Assembly (NCBI GenBank): GCA_013297865.1 | Contig: JAAFIP010000006.1 | Coordinates: 1 to 64,000 of the forward strand | Source of the DNA: Polaromonas sp. | GTDB taxonomy: Bacteria; Pseudomonadota; Gammaproteobacteria; Burkholderiales; Burkholderiaceae_C | Direction: 5' to 3' | Length of the DNA stretch: 64,000 bases | In this document: positions 18,551 through 27,520 of the stretch, piece after piece | Layout of the letters: every line of letters starts with the position of its first letter | Position numbering within the stretch: position 1 is the first letter of the stretch | Made by a program: the position numbers and the translations under genes | The notes under the pieces: generated by a model | Database searches by the model: none | What the model was told of the DNA's origin: nothing | The model's input: the letters and a program-made list of their open reading frames with translations, nothing else

Positions 18551-18982
18551 ATGAAACTTTCCAAATTAATTCTAGCTGTGCTGGGTGCCACTGTCATGAG
18601 CGCTGGCGCCTGGGCGCAATCGAGCCGAGATCTCGTGATCATCAGCCCCATCGATGTCAAGCCTGGCAAAGAAGCAGAATGTATTGCTAGCTGGGACAAG
18701 GCAGCGATGGTGCTGCGCGAGAAGCCGGGCTTTAAATCTGCGCGTCTGCACCGCGCTAACGCAAGCGATGCACGCAGCAACCTGGTGACTGTGGCGGCAT
18801 GGGCCAATTTTGAGCAGTACGAGGCGGCGGTGGCTGATCCACAGTTCCGTGCTGCTTTTGCTACAGAGGCCTGCAGCCCCAACTCATCTCCTTACCGTGC
18901 AGTGCGTGAGATCCGCGGCAGCGCAGGCCGCCCGGGCAACCCGACTGATTCTGGCTTCAGCATGTACGGGGGCAGCAACTAA
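18551..18982 (+). CDS. secreted antibiotic-biosynthesis-monooxygenase-domain protein
   Basis: Protein of 143 aa with a signal peptide (MKLSKLILAVLGATVMSAGA, cleavage after AWA) and one ABM dimeric alpha-beta barrel domain: VIISPIDVKPGKEAECIASWD, GFKSARLHRA, VAAWANFEQYEAAVADPQF. ABM proteins are small oxygenases or haem-type binders; secreted ones are little studied. GGAG stands about 7 bases before the ATG at 18551. Its TAA overlaps the stop of the convergent monooxygenase gene by 4 bases (CTAA). Confidence 0.85.
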   Translation: MKLSKLILAVLGATVMSAGAWAQSSRDLVIISPIDVKPGKEAECIASWDKAAMVLREKPGFKSARLHRANASDARSNLVTVAAWANFEQYEAAVADPQFRAAFATEACSPNSSPYRAVREIRGSAGRPGNPTDSGFSMYGGSN

Positions 18983-20397
18983 GCTAGCTTTGCCAGCAGC
19001 TTGGGCACATTTGCCATGGCCGCTATGGACTGGCTACGAAGCTTGTCCAGAATGGCCATTTTTTCTGTGTCGTTGCGGTCGGCGGATGCCATCACCTTGC
19101 CAAAGCCGTCCAGGCGGCTGGCGCGCATCCAGTCGCGCAAGGTTTTGTCTTGGCTCCATTGCATCTGGTTCATCATATTGGCCGCCATGGTGTGCACATA
19201 GCCGGTGATGTTTTCGGGGAAAGGCACGTTGCCGCACAGTGTGTTCTTTTGGGTGTCGTCACCGTAGTGCGCCTCTACATAGGCGATCATGGCGCAGCTA
19301 AAGCTGGGCAAGGGCGCGCGCACCAGCTGCAGCACTATTTTGCCAGGCTGAAAAATCGGCTGCATCGGCCGGGGTTCTACCCCCGATGCCGTGCAGTCGA
19401 TGTACAAGATGCCTGGCTCCATGGGCACACGCCCGCCGTCCATCACCATAGCGTCTGGCGCAATGCTTTGCACGCGGCCCTGGCGCACCACATTGGTAAT
19501 TCGTCGCAGCACAGCTACTTCGCCTTTGGACATGGTTGCAAAGTGGAACATACTGGGCGTGTGCTCGGGGTAGATGCGTAGCATCTGGTCTGCAGCTTCC
19601 AGGCGCAAGAACAAGTCGTTGGCGCTGGTGGCCGTGGCAAGGCAGTGCATTTGAGCAGCTTGGCCACCGATAGATTCGTTGAAAAATTCATTGCCCGGCT
19701 GGGTGCACAGGCGGTTGACCAGCCAGGAGTCGCGCGGCATCACCCAGGTGATGGACTCGGGCGGCGCGCCGCAGTTGAGCAGCCAAATGCCTACGTCCAT
19801 TGCGGTTTTGCCTGCGCCGAGGATGCAGTAGCGCTTGGGGCGGAGATCTTTGCTCTGCCACAGTTGGGCAAGTGTATTGGGCGTGACGAGCTTGACGCCC
19901 TGCGCAACACTGAATTTCGGGGTATGGGTAGACGGTATTTTGGGGCCAAAGTAAACGGCATCGACCAGCCGTTTGCGCACGGTGACTTGGGTTTGCGCGC
20001 CAGACAAGATGGATTCAAAGCGGCCCACACCTTCGGCAAACCCCAGGTAATTGCACATGGGGTGGTAGCTCACGCGGCCGCTGGGCAGCAGCTTTTGCTG
20101 CATCACCTTGTCGTAGTAGCCGGTTACCTCCGCTCCTGATGCCAGCTCGTACAAACCTTGGTTAACACCGATGGTGTCTTTGCGGTTGCTGCCCAGGTCC
20201 AGCGAGTTCACGCCATAAAAGGCCGAGGGCTGGTGCAAGGCGACAAAGGGGTAGGCATCGTTCCAGTGGCCGCCGGGCTTGGCGTGCCGGTCTACGATGG
20301 TGATATGCGCGTCGGTCTCCTGCAGCAGGGTGTCAGCAAAGGCCAGTCCAGAGGCACCGCTGCCAACGATCAAATAATCTGTCTCGATGTTTGCCAT
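18979..20397 (-). CDS. FAD/NAD(P)-binding protein, flavin-monooxygenase-like
   Basis: Flavoprotein of 472 aa. The FAD motif is at the N-terminus, TDYLIVGSGASGLAFADTL, followed by IVDRHAKPGGHWNDAYPF as in flavin monooxygenases. A second dinucleotide motif, YCILGAGKTAMDVGIWLL, lies near residue 190. Substrate unknown. The start at 20397 has AAAGG about 7 bases upstream; a longer frame to 20475 has no such site. Convergent with the ABM gene (stops overlap) and divergent from the phosphatase gene. Confidence 0.85.
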   Translation of the reverse strand: MANIETDYLIVGSGASGLAFADTLLQETDAHITIVDRHAKPGGHWNDAYPFVALHQPSAFYGVNSLDLGSNRKDTIGVNQGLYELASGAEVTGYYDKVMQQKLLPSGRVSYHPMCNYLGFAEGVGRFESILSGAQTQVTVRKRLVDAVYFGPKIPSTHTPKFSVAQGVKLVTPNTLAQLWQSKDLRPKRYCILGAGKTAMDVGIWLLNCGAPPESITWVMPRDSWLVNRLCTQPGNEFFNESIGGQAAQMHCLATATSANDLFLRLEAADQMLRIYPEHTPSMFHFATMSKGEVAVLRRITNVVRQGRVQSIAPDAMVMDGGRVPMEPGILYIDCTASGVEPRPMQPIFQPGKIVLQLVRAPLPSFSCAMIAYVEAHYGDDTQKNTLCGNVPFPENITGYVHTMAANMMNQMQWSQDKTLRDWMRASRLDGFGKVMASADRNDTEKMAILDKLRSQSIAAMANVPKLLAKLA

Positions 20398-20614
20398 ATA
20401 TATGCCTTTAGCTCGGAGTCGTGGGGCATCGTAGCATGGGTACTGCAGTTGCCAGTCAGCCCAAGCAGTCTGCACTCTGAGTCTGTGAGCGTGTACCAGC
20501 AGCTTATTCGGTTCACAAAACTGTCAAAAAACCATCACGCTATTGTCATAGGCTGGACCGAGACTCGGTTGCAATGCAACTCTTTGGCCTGCTGTCCGCA
20601 GAGCCCAGTCCATC
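20398..20614. promoter_or_regulatory. divergent intergenic region
   Basis: 217 bases between divergent flavoprotein and phosphatase genes, so promoters for both should lie here. I see no strong consensus hexamers or palindrome worth naming. Confidence 0.4.
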
Positions 20615-21304
20615 ATGAACAGCCCACGCCATCTGCGCCATTACCTCATCGCTTGTCTGCTGCTGGCGGGCAGCCTTTTCAGCGCCAGTGCTTTGGCGCA
20701 GCTCACCGTCTATGTGGTGCGCCATGGGCAGACCGACTGGAACAAGGATGGCCGCATTCAGGGCGGCACTGACAATCCGCTGAACACTACAGGCCGCGAG
20801 CAGGCTGCTGCCATGGGCCGCCTGATGGCCGAGGTAAAGGTAGATACGGTGTATGTCAGCTCACACCAGCGCGCCAGGCAGACGGCGGCCGTGTTTGAAG
20901 GGCGCGCTCCCATCGTGGCGATGGACGAGCTGCGGGAGCGCTTTTTTGGCAAATTTGAAGGCGCCAATGACAAAGACGCCGCCATCATGACCGATTGGAA
21001 CAAACGCCGCTTCACCTGGACCGACGACATGGAAGGCGGCGAAACTCTGGAGAGCCAGTCGCGCCGTGCCGAAGCTGCGCTGCGCCAGATCCGCGAAAAA
21101 CACAAAGACGGTGGCACCGTGGTGATCGTGGGGCATGGCGGCATCAACCCGCTGCTGGTGTCGCATCTGCTCGGTGTACCGCCCCAGGAGGGGGCCAGTG
21201 CCATCAACCAGGGCAATGATGAAATTTACCGCATTGAGCTACCCAAGAACGGCACAGCAGCCATCTGGAAGCTCATTGCCCGCAACAAACTCAACGAACT
21301 TTAA
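20615..21304 (+). CDS. periplasmic histidine phosphatase (phosphoglycerate-mutase-like)
   Basis: Histidine acid-type phosphatase, branch 1, 229 aa. A signal peptide (LIACLLLAGSLFSASALAQ) sends it to the periplasm. Catalytic parts: VVRHGQTDWN (phospho-His), SSHQRARQTA, RERFFGKFEG (Glu region), VVIVGHGG (second His). The substrate may be a phosphate ester. 24 bases before a phytase-like secreted esterase on the same strand, which suggests a shared role in extracellular phosphate release. Confidence 0.92.
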   Translation: MNSPRHLRHYLIACLLLAGSLFSASALAQLTVYVVRHGQTDWNKDGRIQGGTDNPLNTTGREQAAAMGRLMAEVKVDTVYVSSHQRARQTAAVFEGRAPIVAMDELRERFFGKFEGANDKDAAIMTDWNKRRFTWTDDMEGGETLESQSRRAEAALRQIREKHKDGGTVVIVGHGGINPLLVSHLLGVPPQEGASAINQGNDEIYRIELPKNGTAAIWKLIARNKLNEL

Positions 21305-21328
21305 AAACCTGTCAAGTGACACTCCAAA

Positions 21329-22687
21329 ATGAAAATAACTTCCACAGCTCTTGTGTTGTCGGCCCTGTGCTGCTTGCAGGCCGCCCACGCGCAAACCGAA
21401 TTCCCAGCGACTCTGGCTGGTCATGCGTTCATCCCCGCGCAAAGCTATTTGCCCGCACCCAAAGATGCTCCTGCTGACCTTCAGCTCAGCGGCAAATTCA
21501 CCACCGGCGCGCGCGTGGAGGCAGTAGGTTCAGTCGAAGGCCGCTCGGCCAACCGCCCCACTGGCGTGTCAGTGCCCTTTCGCGGCCAGCCCGTGCAGGG
21601 GCATTCGGGTGTCAAGCGCATGCCAGACGGCAGCTATTGGGTGCTCACAGACAACGGGTTTGGCTCCAAGGCCAACTCACCCGATGCGATGCTCTACCTG
21701 AACCGCTACACCATCGAGTGGAAGAGCGGTGCCCTCAAGCGGGAACAAACCATCTTTCTGCACGACCCTGATAAAAAAGTGCCTTTTCGGATCGTGCACG
21801 AAGGCACCCCCAAGCGCTACCTTACTGGCGCAGATTTTGATACCGAGAGCTTTCAGTTTGCAGGCGGCGCGCTCTGGATTGGCGATGAGCTCGGTCCGTG
21901 GTTGATCAAGACGGACATGACCGGCAAAGTGCTGGCAGTGTTTGAAACCCTGGTGGATGGCAAACCTGCCCGCTCGCCCGATCATCCCGCTGTTATTACA
22001 CCCGCTACACCCAACGCTGCGCTGGATTTCACGGTGCGCCGCTCTCGTGGCTATGAAGGCATGGCCTCTTCGCCTGATGGCAAAAAGCTTTATGCCATGC
22101 TCGAAGGCCCAGTGTGGGATGTTGCCACCAAAGACTGGGAAAAGCTGGAGGGCCGCGAATACCTGCGCGTGCTCGAATTCGACGTAGCTACAGAAAAATG
22201 GACAGGCCGCCACTGGAAATACGTGCTCGAAGCCAACGGTCTGGCCATTGGTGATTTCAACATGATTGACGAGACTACCGCGCTTGTGATTGAGCGCGAC
22301 AACGGTGAAGGCACCCCTGATAAAGTCTGCCCCACCGTCAACGGTACAATCCAGCGCGCGACCAACTGTTTTCACGACCTGCCCAAGATCAAACGTGTCT
22401 ACAAAATCGACATGTCACAAGCCAACGTGAACGGCCCGGTGCGCAAAATTGGCTACATTGACCTGCTGGCGATCAACGACCCCAATAATCTCTCGCGTAA
22501 ACCCAAAATCGACGGCAAGCTCAGCTTTCCGTTTTTCACGATTGAAAATGTAGACATCGTCGATGCGGAGCACATCATTGTGGGCAACGATAACAACCTG
22601 CCGTTTTCATCCAGCCGCGAGCCTAACCAGGCCGACGACAACGAGTTTGTGCTGCTGCGCGTGCCGCAGCTGTTGCAGGCAAAGTAA
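21329..22687 (+). CDS. secreted esterase-like/phytase-like beta-propeller protein
   Basis: Protein of 452 aa with a signal peptide (LVLSALCCLQAAHAQ). It matches the esterase-like activity of phytase family: GHSGVKRMPDGSYWVLTDNG, FAGGALWIGDELGPWLIK, RRSRGYEGMASSPDGKKLY, and the terminal DADHIIVGNDNN-type segment (DAEHIIVGNDNNLPFSSSR). These are propeller blades with acidic metal-binding loops. Together with the phosphatase 24 bases upstream it probably forms a two-gene unit. Confidence 0.88.
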   Translation: MKITSTALVLSALCCLQAAHAQTEFPATLAGHAFIPAQSYLPAPKDAPADLQLSGKFTTGARVEAVGSVEGRSANRPTGVSVPFRGQPVQGHSGVKRMPDGSYWVLTDNGFGSKANSPDAMLYLNRYTIEWKSGALKREQTIFLHDPDKKVPFRIVHEGTPKRYLTGADFDTESFQFAGGALWIGDELGPWLIKTDMTGKVLAVFETLVDGKPARSPDHPAVITPATPNAALDFTVRRSRGYEGMASSPDGKKLYAMLEGPVWDVATKDWEKLEGREYLRVLEFDVATEKWTGRHWKYVLEANGLAIGDFNMIDETTALVIERDNGEGTPDKVCPTVNGTIQRATNCFHDLPKIKRVYKIDMSQANVNGPVRKIGYIDLLAINDPNNLSRKPKIDGKLSFPFFTIENVDIVDAEHIIVGNDNNLPFSSSREPNQADDNEFVLLRVPQLLQAK

Positions 22688-22703
22688 GCGGGGCTTTGCG
22701 GAG

Positions 22704-23678
22704 CTACTGTGACAGCCTGGCGCGCAGAATGCGGCCTACTTCCTCTGCACGATCAAGCTGCACGTAGTGCCCAGCCTGGCTAACCAAGGCCAGGCTGCTG
22801 TTGCTGAATATCTGCTTGAATTCCTGCGCTACGCCGGTATTGAGATAGGGATCATCCGCACCAAAGATGATGTGCACAGGCTTTTTGAACTGTTGCATGC
22901 GCGGCAGTTTGGCGCGCCGCGCCTCCAGTTCGGGCCAGAGCACAGAAGTCGAGCTGAAAAACGCGGGGCGAATATTGCTGGCGTCATGGGTCACGATGGG
23001 CAGATATTTCTCGCGCGCGTCGGCGTTACTGAAAAACTTGGTCACCTGGCTGGCCACACCATTTTGAAAATTCACCCCCGACTTCATCGAGCCCCAGACC
23101 ATAATGCTGCGAAACACACCTGGTGTAGAGTAAAACTGGATCGCCTCGGGCGCAATCAAGGTGGACATGGGGGAGTAGTAGGTGTTGAGCAAAACCAGCG
23201 CCGTGGTGTTGGCTTCGTTGTCCAGCGCCCAGTCTATGCCTGCCTGGCCTGACAAATCATGCAGCACAGGCACGATCTTGCCCAGGCCCAACTGCTGCAC
23301 TACAGTGTCCAGATCAGTGCGCTGGCTGGCCACATCGTACACATGGGCGGCGGGTTTGTCAGACCTTCCCCATCCCAGAAAATCAAAAGTCACCACATGG
23401 TATTGGCTGGAGAGCTGGGGCACCAGCGCGTCATACAGATGCTCGTTGTCGGGAAAGCCATGCATCATGACGATGCTTGGTCCTTTGCCTTTGTGTGCCA
23501 GGCCAAATTCGCGTGCATGGATGCGGTGGCCATCCGGGCGAGAGAGAGTGCGCACCTCATGGGGTTGGGCAGCCTTGAACTGCGCGACATAGCTGTCGTA
23601 GATTGGTTGGGTGTTGGGTGGGCTGGCGCAGCCTGCCAGTGCGGCGAGCAGGCCGAGGTGAACAAGAAGGTTTTTCAT
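22704..23678 (-). CDS. alpha/beta-hydrolase lipoprotein with Asp nucleophile (epoxide hydrolase/dehalogenase-like)
   Basis: Protein of 324 aa. The signal ends LLAALAGC, so a lipoprotein is likely. Fold motifs: oxyanion MMHGFPDNE, FDFLGWGRSDKP, then VPVLHDLSGQAG at the nucleophile elbow, where Asp rather than Ser occupies the position, as in haloalkane dehalogenases and epoxide hydrolases. Catalytic His in SQAGHYVQLD; acid candidate in IIFGADDPY. Its ATG overlaps the DUF2147 stop by 4 bases. Confidence 0.88.
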   Translation of the reverse strand: MKNLLVHLGLLAALAGCASPPNTQPIYDSYVAQFKAAQPHEVRTLSRPDGHRIHAREFGLAHKGKGPSIVMMHGFPDNEHLYDALVPQLSSQYHVVTFDFLGWGRSDKPAAHVYDVASQRTDLDTVVQQLGLGKIVPVLHDLSGQAGIDWALDNEANTTALVLLNTYYSPMSTLIAPEAIQFYSTPGVFRSIMVWGSMKSGVNFQNGVASQVTKFFSNADAREKYLPIVTHDASNIRPAFFSSTSVLWPELEARRAKLPRMQQFKKPVHIIFGADDPYLNTGVAQEFKQIFSNSSLALVSQAGHYVQLDRAEEVGRILRARLSQ

Positions 23679-24112
23679 GAGATGCGTATCCAGGTTTGAT
23701 TGCGAAAGAAGGGGCCAATGTAGCCACGTACCTGCAGTTTTTTTCCACCGTCCTGCAGCTGCAGCCGCAGTTTGAAAATCTTGCCTTTTTCAGGGTCAAG
23801 GATCTCGCCACCTTCCCAGGTCTGCGCATCACTGCCTGCCTTCATCTGGCGAATGATGTCCATGCCGATCAAAGGTTTATCCTTGCGATCATCGGGGCAG
23901 AGGGTGCATAGCAGCACCGCATCTGCAGGCGTGGGAAGCAAGCTGCGCTCAATGCGGCCTGTCAGCACCCCTGCTGCTTCGCTGATGCGGATTTCAGCGC
24001 GGGGCTTGCCGGTAGTATCGTCGATGGATTGCCACAGACCGACGGGGCTGGTTTGCGCCAGGCCAGGCATGCTCATAAACAGCAGGCTTTGTACAACGAT
24101 AAATCGCAACAT
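23675..24112 (-). CDS. DUF2147 secreted protein
   Basis: Protein of 145 aa with a signal peptide (VVQSLLFMSMPGLAQ) and one DUF2147 domain: PVGLWQSIDDTTGKPRAEI, a CTLCPDDRKDKPLIGM segment with two Cys, and LQVRGYIGPFFRNQTW at the end. The function of the family is unknown. ATGA overlap with the downstream hydrolase indicates coupled translation. Confidence 0.9.
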   Translation of the reverse strand: MLRFIVVQSLLFMSMPGLAQTSPVGLWQSIDDTTGKPRAEIRISEAAGVLTGRIERSLLPTPADAVLLCTLCPDDRKDKPLIGMDIIRQMKAGSDAQTWEGGEILDPEKGKIFKLRLQLQDGGKKLQVRGYIGPFFRNQTWIRIS

Positions 24113-24170
24113 GACAAACTCCTTTGAAAATCACCAAAAATCAATGAAATGCTCTGACCTGCTGGTTGGC

Positions 24171-24662
24171 TCAAGCACTGAAGCTCAGACTTTCGCGTTT
24201 CATCCTGAGCAAAATCGTAACAATGATGAAGTGCCCCACCATCAGCATAGGCACCCAAAAAGAAGGTATCCAATAGGCACCGCCCATGAAGTCTGCTGCG
24301 TTATAGACCCGCGATAGCACTATCGCCATGGCAAAGTCTGCGATACCCACGACGCTGAACAACCAGGTCATCGGGATAGCCCAGGAGCTTTTGCGATGGA
24401 TCAGAAAAGCGGCTAGCAAGGCCAAAGTACCTGAGAGAAAATCGCCAGCGGCGGCAGGAACGGCAAACTGCTGCGGCATCGCGGCAGACGTGACGCCAGT
24501 GGTGAGAAACATCAGCCCTAAATGGCGCATGCTGTGCAACAGCAGGACGGCAATCAGTACTGTGCTGGGTCTGAGTTGCGGCAGCACAGGCTTGAGAAGC
24601 CAGTGGTAAGCGGCGCTAAAGATCAGCAAATTGCCAAAGATATTGATCAGCAGGGTATTCAT
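24171..24662 (-). CDS. small integral membrane protein, unknown function
   Basis: Protein of 163 aa with about five hydrophobic segments (LLINIFGNLLIFSAAYHWLL, STVLIAVLLL, FLSGTLALLAAFLI, MTWLFSVVGIADFAMAIVL, FWVPMLMVGHFIIVTILL). No catalytic motif is seen. It lies between DUF2147 and MAPEG genes on one strand, so it probably shares their transcript and the LysR-type control upstream. Confidence 0.75.
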   Translation of the reverse strand: MNTLLINIFGNLLIFSAAYHWLLKPVLPQLRPSTVLIAVLLLHSMRHLGLMFLTTGVTSAAMPQQFAVPAAAGDFLSGTLALLAAFLIHRKSSWAIPMTWLFSVVGIADFAMAIVLSRVYNAADFMGGAYWIPSFWVPMLMVGHFIIVTILLRMKRESLSFSA

Positions 24663-24735
24663 GGTGTTTTACCTTACGTGGTTGAAAATCAAATAGCCGT
24701 TGGCAAAATAGCCGTCAAGACCTGAGTGCGCCAAG

Positions 24736-25116
24736 CTAGCGCAGCTGCACAAAACCCAGATAACCGCAGCTCACGAGCAGAACTGTCAGCGTGCTGATCA
24801 TGCCGATGACTCTGGGCGCCAGCTTGGCTGCAGCGAGCGCGTAGGCATGCATGAGCCTTCCAGCCACCAGAAGCACGCCCAAGGCGTGCAGCAGCCACTG
24901 CGGCGCTGCCTGTACCTCAGACAGATACATCAGCAGCAGGCAAAAGGGCACGTATTCAGCAAAATTGCCGTGGATGCGCACTGCACGCAGCATGGTGGGG
25001 TGGCCCGCGTCGCCCAGGTTGATATCCAGGGCGCCCCGCAGGTACAAAACGCGTGCCGTCAGTGCGGCGTATAGCAGTCCAAGCAAGGCGGCGTACAGGC
25101 TGACAGTCAGGTGCAT
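24736..25116 (-). CDS. MAPEG-family membrane protein
   Basis: Inner-membrane protein of 126 aa with four helices. RAVRIHGNFAEYVPFCLLL is the MAPEG signature, shared with microsomal glutathione transferases and eicosanoid enzymes; bacterial members may conjugate glutathione to electrophiles. First gene of a four-gene minus-strand unit (MAPEG, membrane protein, DUF2147, hydrolase), divergent from the LysR-type regulator. Confidence 0.9.
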   Translation of the reverse strand: MHLTVSLYAALLGLLYAALTARVLYLRGALDINLGDAGHPTMLRAVRIHGNFAEYVPFCLLLMYLSEVQAAPQWLLHALGVLLVAGRLMHAYALAAAKLAPRVIGMISTLTVLLVSCGYLGFVQLR

Positions 25117-25203
25117 TGTGTTTCTCCGTGGTGTGGGTTGTCGATAGGACAGATGCTATGCCCTGCGTCCTTGTGTGCCTAGGCAGCAATGGGTAAGATG
25201 ACT

Positions 25204-25216
25204 ACTAACCTTTAGT
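25204..25216. promoter_or_regulatory. inverted repeat in the MAPEG/LysR divergent promoter
   Basis: ACTAA-CCT-TTAGT, a perfect 5+3+5 inverted repeat 16 bases before the LysR-type start. It is a candidate operator for autoregulation and for the divergent MAPEG unit; a T-N11-A motif in the strict sense was not established. Confidence 0.4.
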
Positions 25217-25231
25217 TAACAATCACTATCC

Positions 25232-26182
25232 ATGAAAAGCCTCAAGGGCATTGCCAGTTTTGTCGCAGTCGCCAGCAGCGGCAGCTTTGCTGCGGCGGCC
25301 AAGCTGCAAGGCGTGAGTGCCGTGGCAGTGAGCAAAAATGTAGCCACTCTGGAGCGGCAGCTGGGTGTGCGGCTGTTTCAGCGCACCACCCGCAAGCTCA
25401 GCCTGACCAGTGAAGGCCAGACCTTTTACCGCCAATGCCAAGGCCCCTTGCGTGAGCTCGAGGCTGCCCAGGCAGTGGTAGAGCACAGCAGCAAGGCGCT
25501 GTCAGGCCAGGTGCGCGTGACCTGCGTGGCACCGTTTGCCATGGGCTATATCGTGCCTTTGATACCGCGCTTTCATGCCATCAACCCCAAGGTGCAGATC
25601 GAGTTGCATCTGGACGATACCGTCAGCGATATGGTGGAGCAGGGCTATGACGTGGGCATTCGCGTCGGGCTGCTCAAGGACAGCAGCCTGGTGGCACGCC
25701 CTATCGCACCACTGCCTTTCGTAGTGTGCGCCAGTAACGACTACCTCAAGCAGCACGGCCAGCCCACCACGCTTGAGCAGCTGGCCCAGCATAACTGCCT
25801 GCGCCTGTGCTGGCCTGGCAGCCGCGACCCGGTGCCATGGTTTTTGCGCGGTTGGGACATGCAGGAAGAAAAAACCATGAACTGCAACCTGATCGTGAAT
25901 GACTTTTCTGCGCTCGCAGCAGCTGCTGTGCTGGGCCATGGCCTGATCTGCATTCCGCTGCAAATGGCCATGCCCTTGTTCAGGGCTGGGCAGCTGCGCC
26001 CGGTATTGACCGATTACATGGAAGCCAAACTCAAGGTGTATCTGTACTACCCTCACCGCAAAAATCTTCCGGTGCGCACCCGCAGTTTTATCGACTTTGT
26101 GCTCAATAGCCTGGCTGGCGAGGAAGACCTGCATATGCCCCACCAGGCTTTGGTTGCGCCCTTTGTCAAATCACTGGTCTAA
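25232..26182 (+). CDS. LysR-family transcriptional regulator
   Basis: Regulator of 316 aa. The N-terminal winged helix-turn-helix reads SFVAVASSGSFAAAAKLQGV through VSKNVATLERQLGVRLFQRT, and the substrate-binding half follows (VRVTCVAPFAMGYIVPLIPRF). It belongs to the CrgA-like group by its pattern YDVGIRVG. Divergent from the MAPEG unit, which it probably controls. Confidence 0.93.
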   Translation: MKSLKGIASFVAVASSGSFAAAAKLQGVSAVAVSKNVATLERQLGVRLFQRTTRKLSLTSEGQTFYRQCQGPLRELEAAQAVVEHSSKALSGQVRVTCVAPFAMGYIVPLIPRFHAINPKVQIELHLDDTVSDMVEQGYDVGIRVGLLKDSSLVARPIAPLPFVVCASNDYLKQHGQPTTLEQLAQHNCLRLCWPGSRDPVPWFLRGWDMQEEKTMNCNLIVNDFSALAAAAVLGHGLICIPLQMAMPLFRAGQLRPVLTDYMEAKLKVYLYYPHRKNLPVRTRSFIDFVLNSLAGEEDLHMPHQALVAPFVKSLV

Positions 26183-26194
26183 AGCAGACAGGCG

Positions 26195-27106
26195 CTAGGG
26201 ATTGTTGGAAAGATAAGGTTGGGTAGGTTGCGCAGGCTGGGGGGCTTGGGTGGATGGTCTGCCGGGTGGGCCAAGCACAATCAACAGGCGCTCTTTCCAG
26301 CTGGCAGAAGCGTACACATCGCGACCCAACCGTATCCATCCATGCAGCGCAATGTACAACGGGTTGTAGCTGTGCACAGGCTCGGTCAGTCCGTAGCGGA
26401 TGACAATATCACTGCGCTCCTCTACAAAGGTGCCAAACAGCCGGTCAAAAATGATCAGTACCCCGCCGTAGTTGCAGTCCAGGTATTCTGCGTTGCTGCC
26501 ATGGTGCACCCTGTGGTGTGAGGGGGTGTTGAAAATCCACTCCAGCGGGCCGAGCTTGGGAATCCAGGTGGCATGAATCCAGAACTGGTAGAGCAGATTG
26601 ATGGCCAGAGCCGCCACTACTGCCATGGGTGGAAAGCCAAGCCATACCAGTGGCGCGAAAAACACTACCGTTCCCGTGAGCTTGCCAGTCCAGCCCAGGC
26701 GCACGGCCGACGCCAGAGTCAGCTCATTGGGCGAATGGTGCACGCTGTGGGTGGCCCAAAACCAGCGCACGCGGTGGGCCGCACGGTGGTACCAGTAGTA
26801 AAAAAACTCCTGCCCAAAGAAAAGCAGCACGAAGGCCTGCACAGTGGACAACGGGATATCCATCAAACGGTGCGCATAGGCCCAGGCAAATACAGGCGCC
26901 GCGATCGACAGGCCCAGTCCATCAATGGCCCGGCGACCTATCGCATCAACCACAGAGGCTGCGTAAGCCCGCCAGTCGTAAGACTGGCGGCGCACAAAGG
27001 TCTGTACCAGCCCTTCCAGGGTTGCCGCAACGACCACAAGAATCAGCAAGGCCAGTAGCCAGGGTGTCACTTCGGGAGCGAGTTGGGTGGTCAGTGGGGT
27101 ATTCAT
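26195..27106 (-). CDS. sterol desaturase / fatty-acid hydroxylase family membrane protein
   Basis: Di-iron membrane oxygenase of 303 aa. Histidine boxes: WYHRAAHRVRWFWATHSVHH (HRxxH and HxxHH) and NTPSHHRVHHG. Several hydrophobic helices precede them. Bacterial members hydroxylate or desaturate lipids, carotenoids or alkyl ethers; substrate unknown. The start at 27106 is chosen because translation further upstream is Pro/Ala-rich without homology. The last 20 residues are Pro/Gln-rich. Confidence 0.9.
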   Translation of the reverse strand: MNTPLTTQLAPEVTPWLLALLILVVVAATLEGLVQTFVRRQSYDWRAYAASVVDAIGRRAIDGLGLSIAAPVFAWAYAHRLMDIPLSTVQAFVLLFFGQEFFYYWYHRAAHRVRWFWATHSVHHSPNELTLASAVRLGWTGKLTGTVVFFAPLVWLGFPPMAVVAALAINLLYQFWIHATWIPKLGPLEWIFNTPSHHRVHHGSNAEYLDCNYGGVLIIFDRLFGTFVEERSDIVIRYGLTEPVHSYNPLYIALHGWIRLGRDVYASASWKERLLIVLGPPGRPSTQAPQPAQPTQPYLSNNP

Positions 27107-27146
27107 AGGCAAGGGCAGTGGGTGGATGCAGATAGTGATGTGCGAC

Positions 27147-27506
27147 TCAATTAGACAGCATGGCGCTGCGGCAGGTGGCACTGAATGCATTGGCGTGGGT
27201 GGCAAAGCAGCTGCGCAAGGCGCTTGGCGTGGAGGCCTGTGCACCGCAGATGTCTTTGACTTGCTGGCTGCATTCGCTGATGGTACCAAGCTGTGCCTTG
27301 CATTCAGGCGAGAGCACAGCCTCGTTCTGCTTGAGGCATAGTGCCACCCGCCCGCCGCCTGGCGTCACCTTGGAGCAGTGGTTTTGTGCGTCGCTGCGGC
27401 AGGCTTTGACCATGGCATTGCTAAATTGCGCCAAGGCAGCGGTGCTCAGGCTCAGTGCAGCCAGGGTCAGGGCCAATCGGTGAGTGTGGGTGGCAAAAAG
27501 CGACAT
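27147..27506 (-). CDS. secreted cysteine-rich-repeat protein
   Basis: Protein of 119 aa with a signal peptide (LALTLAALSLSTAALAQ). The mature part has paired Cys in the spacing of the cysteine-rich (GLG1-type) repeat: KACRSDAQNHCSKVTPGGGRV, CLKQNEAVLSPECKAQL, CSQQVKDICG, CFATHANAFSATC. Likely periplasmic with disulfides; function unknown. 14 bases after a repeat protein of similar size on the same strand. Confidence 0.85.
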   Translation of the reverse strand: MSLFATHTHRLALTLAALSLSTAALAQFSNAMVKACRSDAQNHCSKVTPGGGRVALCLKQNEAVLSPECKAQLGTISECSQQVKDICGAQASTPSALRSCFATHANAFSATCRSAMLSN

Positions 27507-27520
27507 GAGTGCTCTCCGTC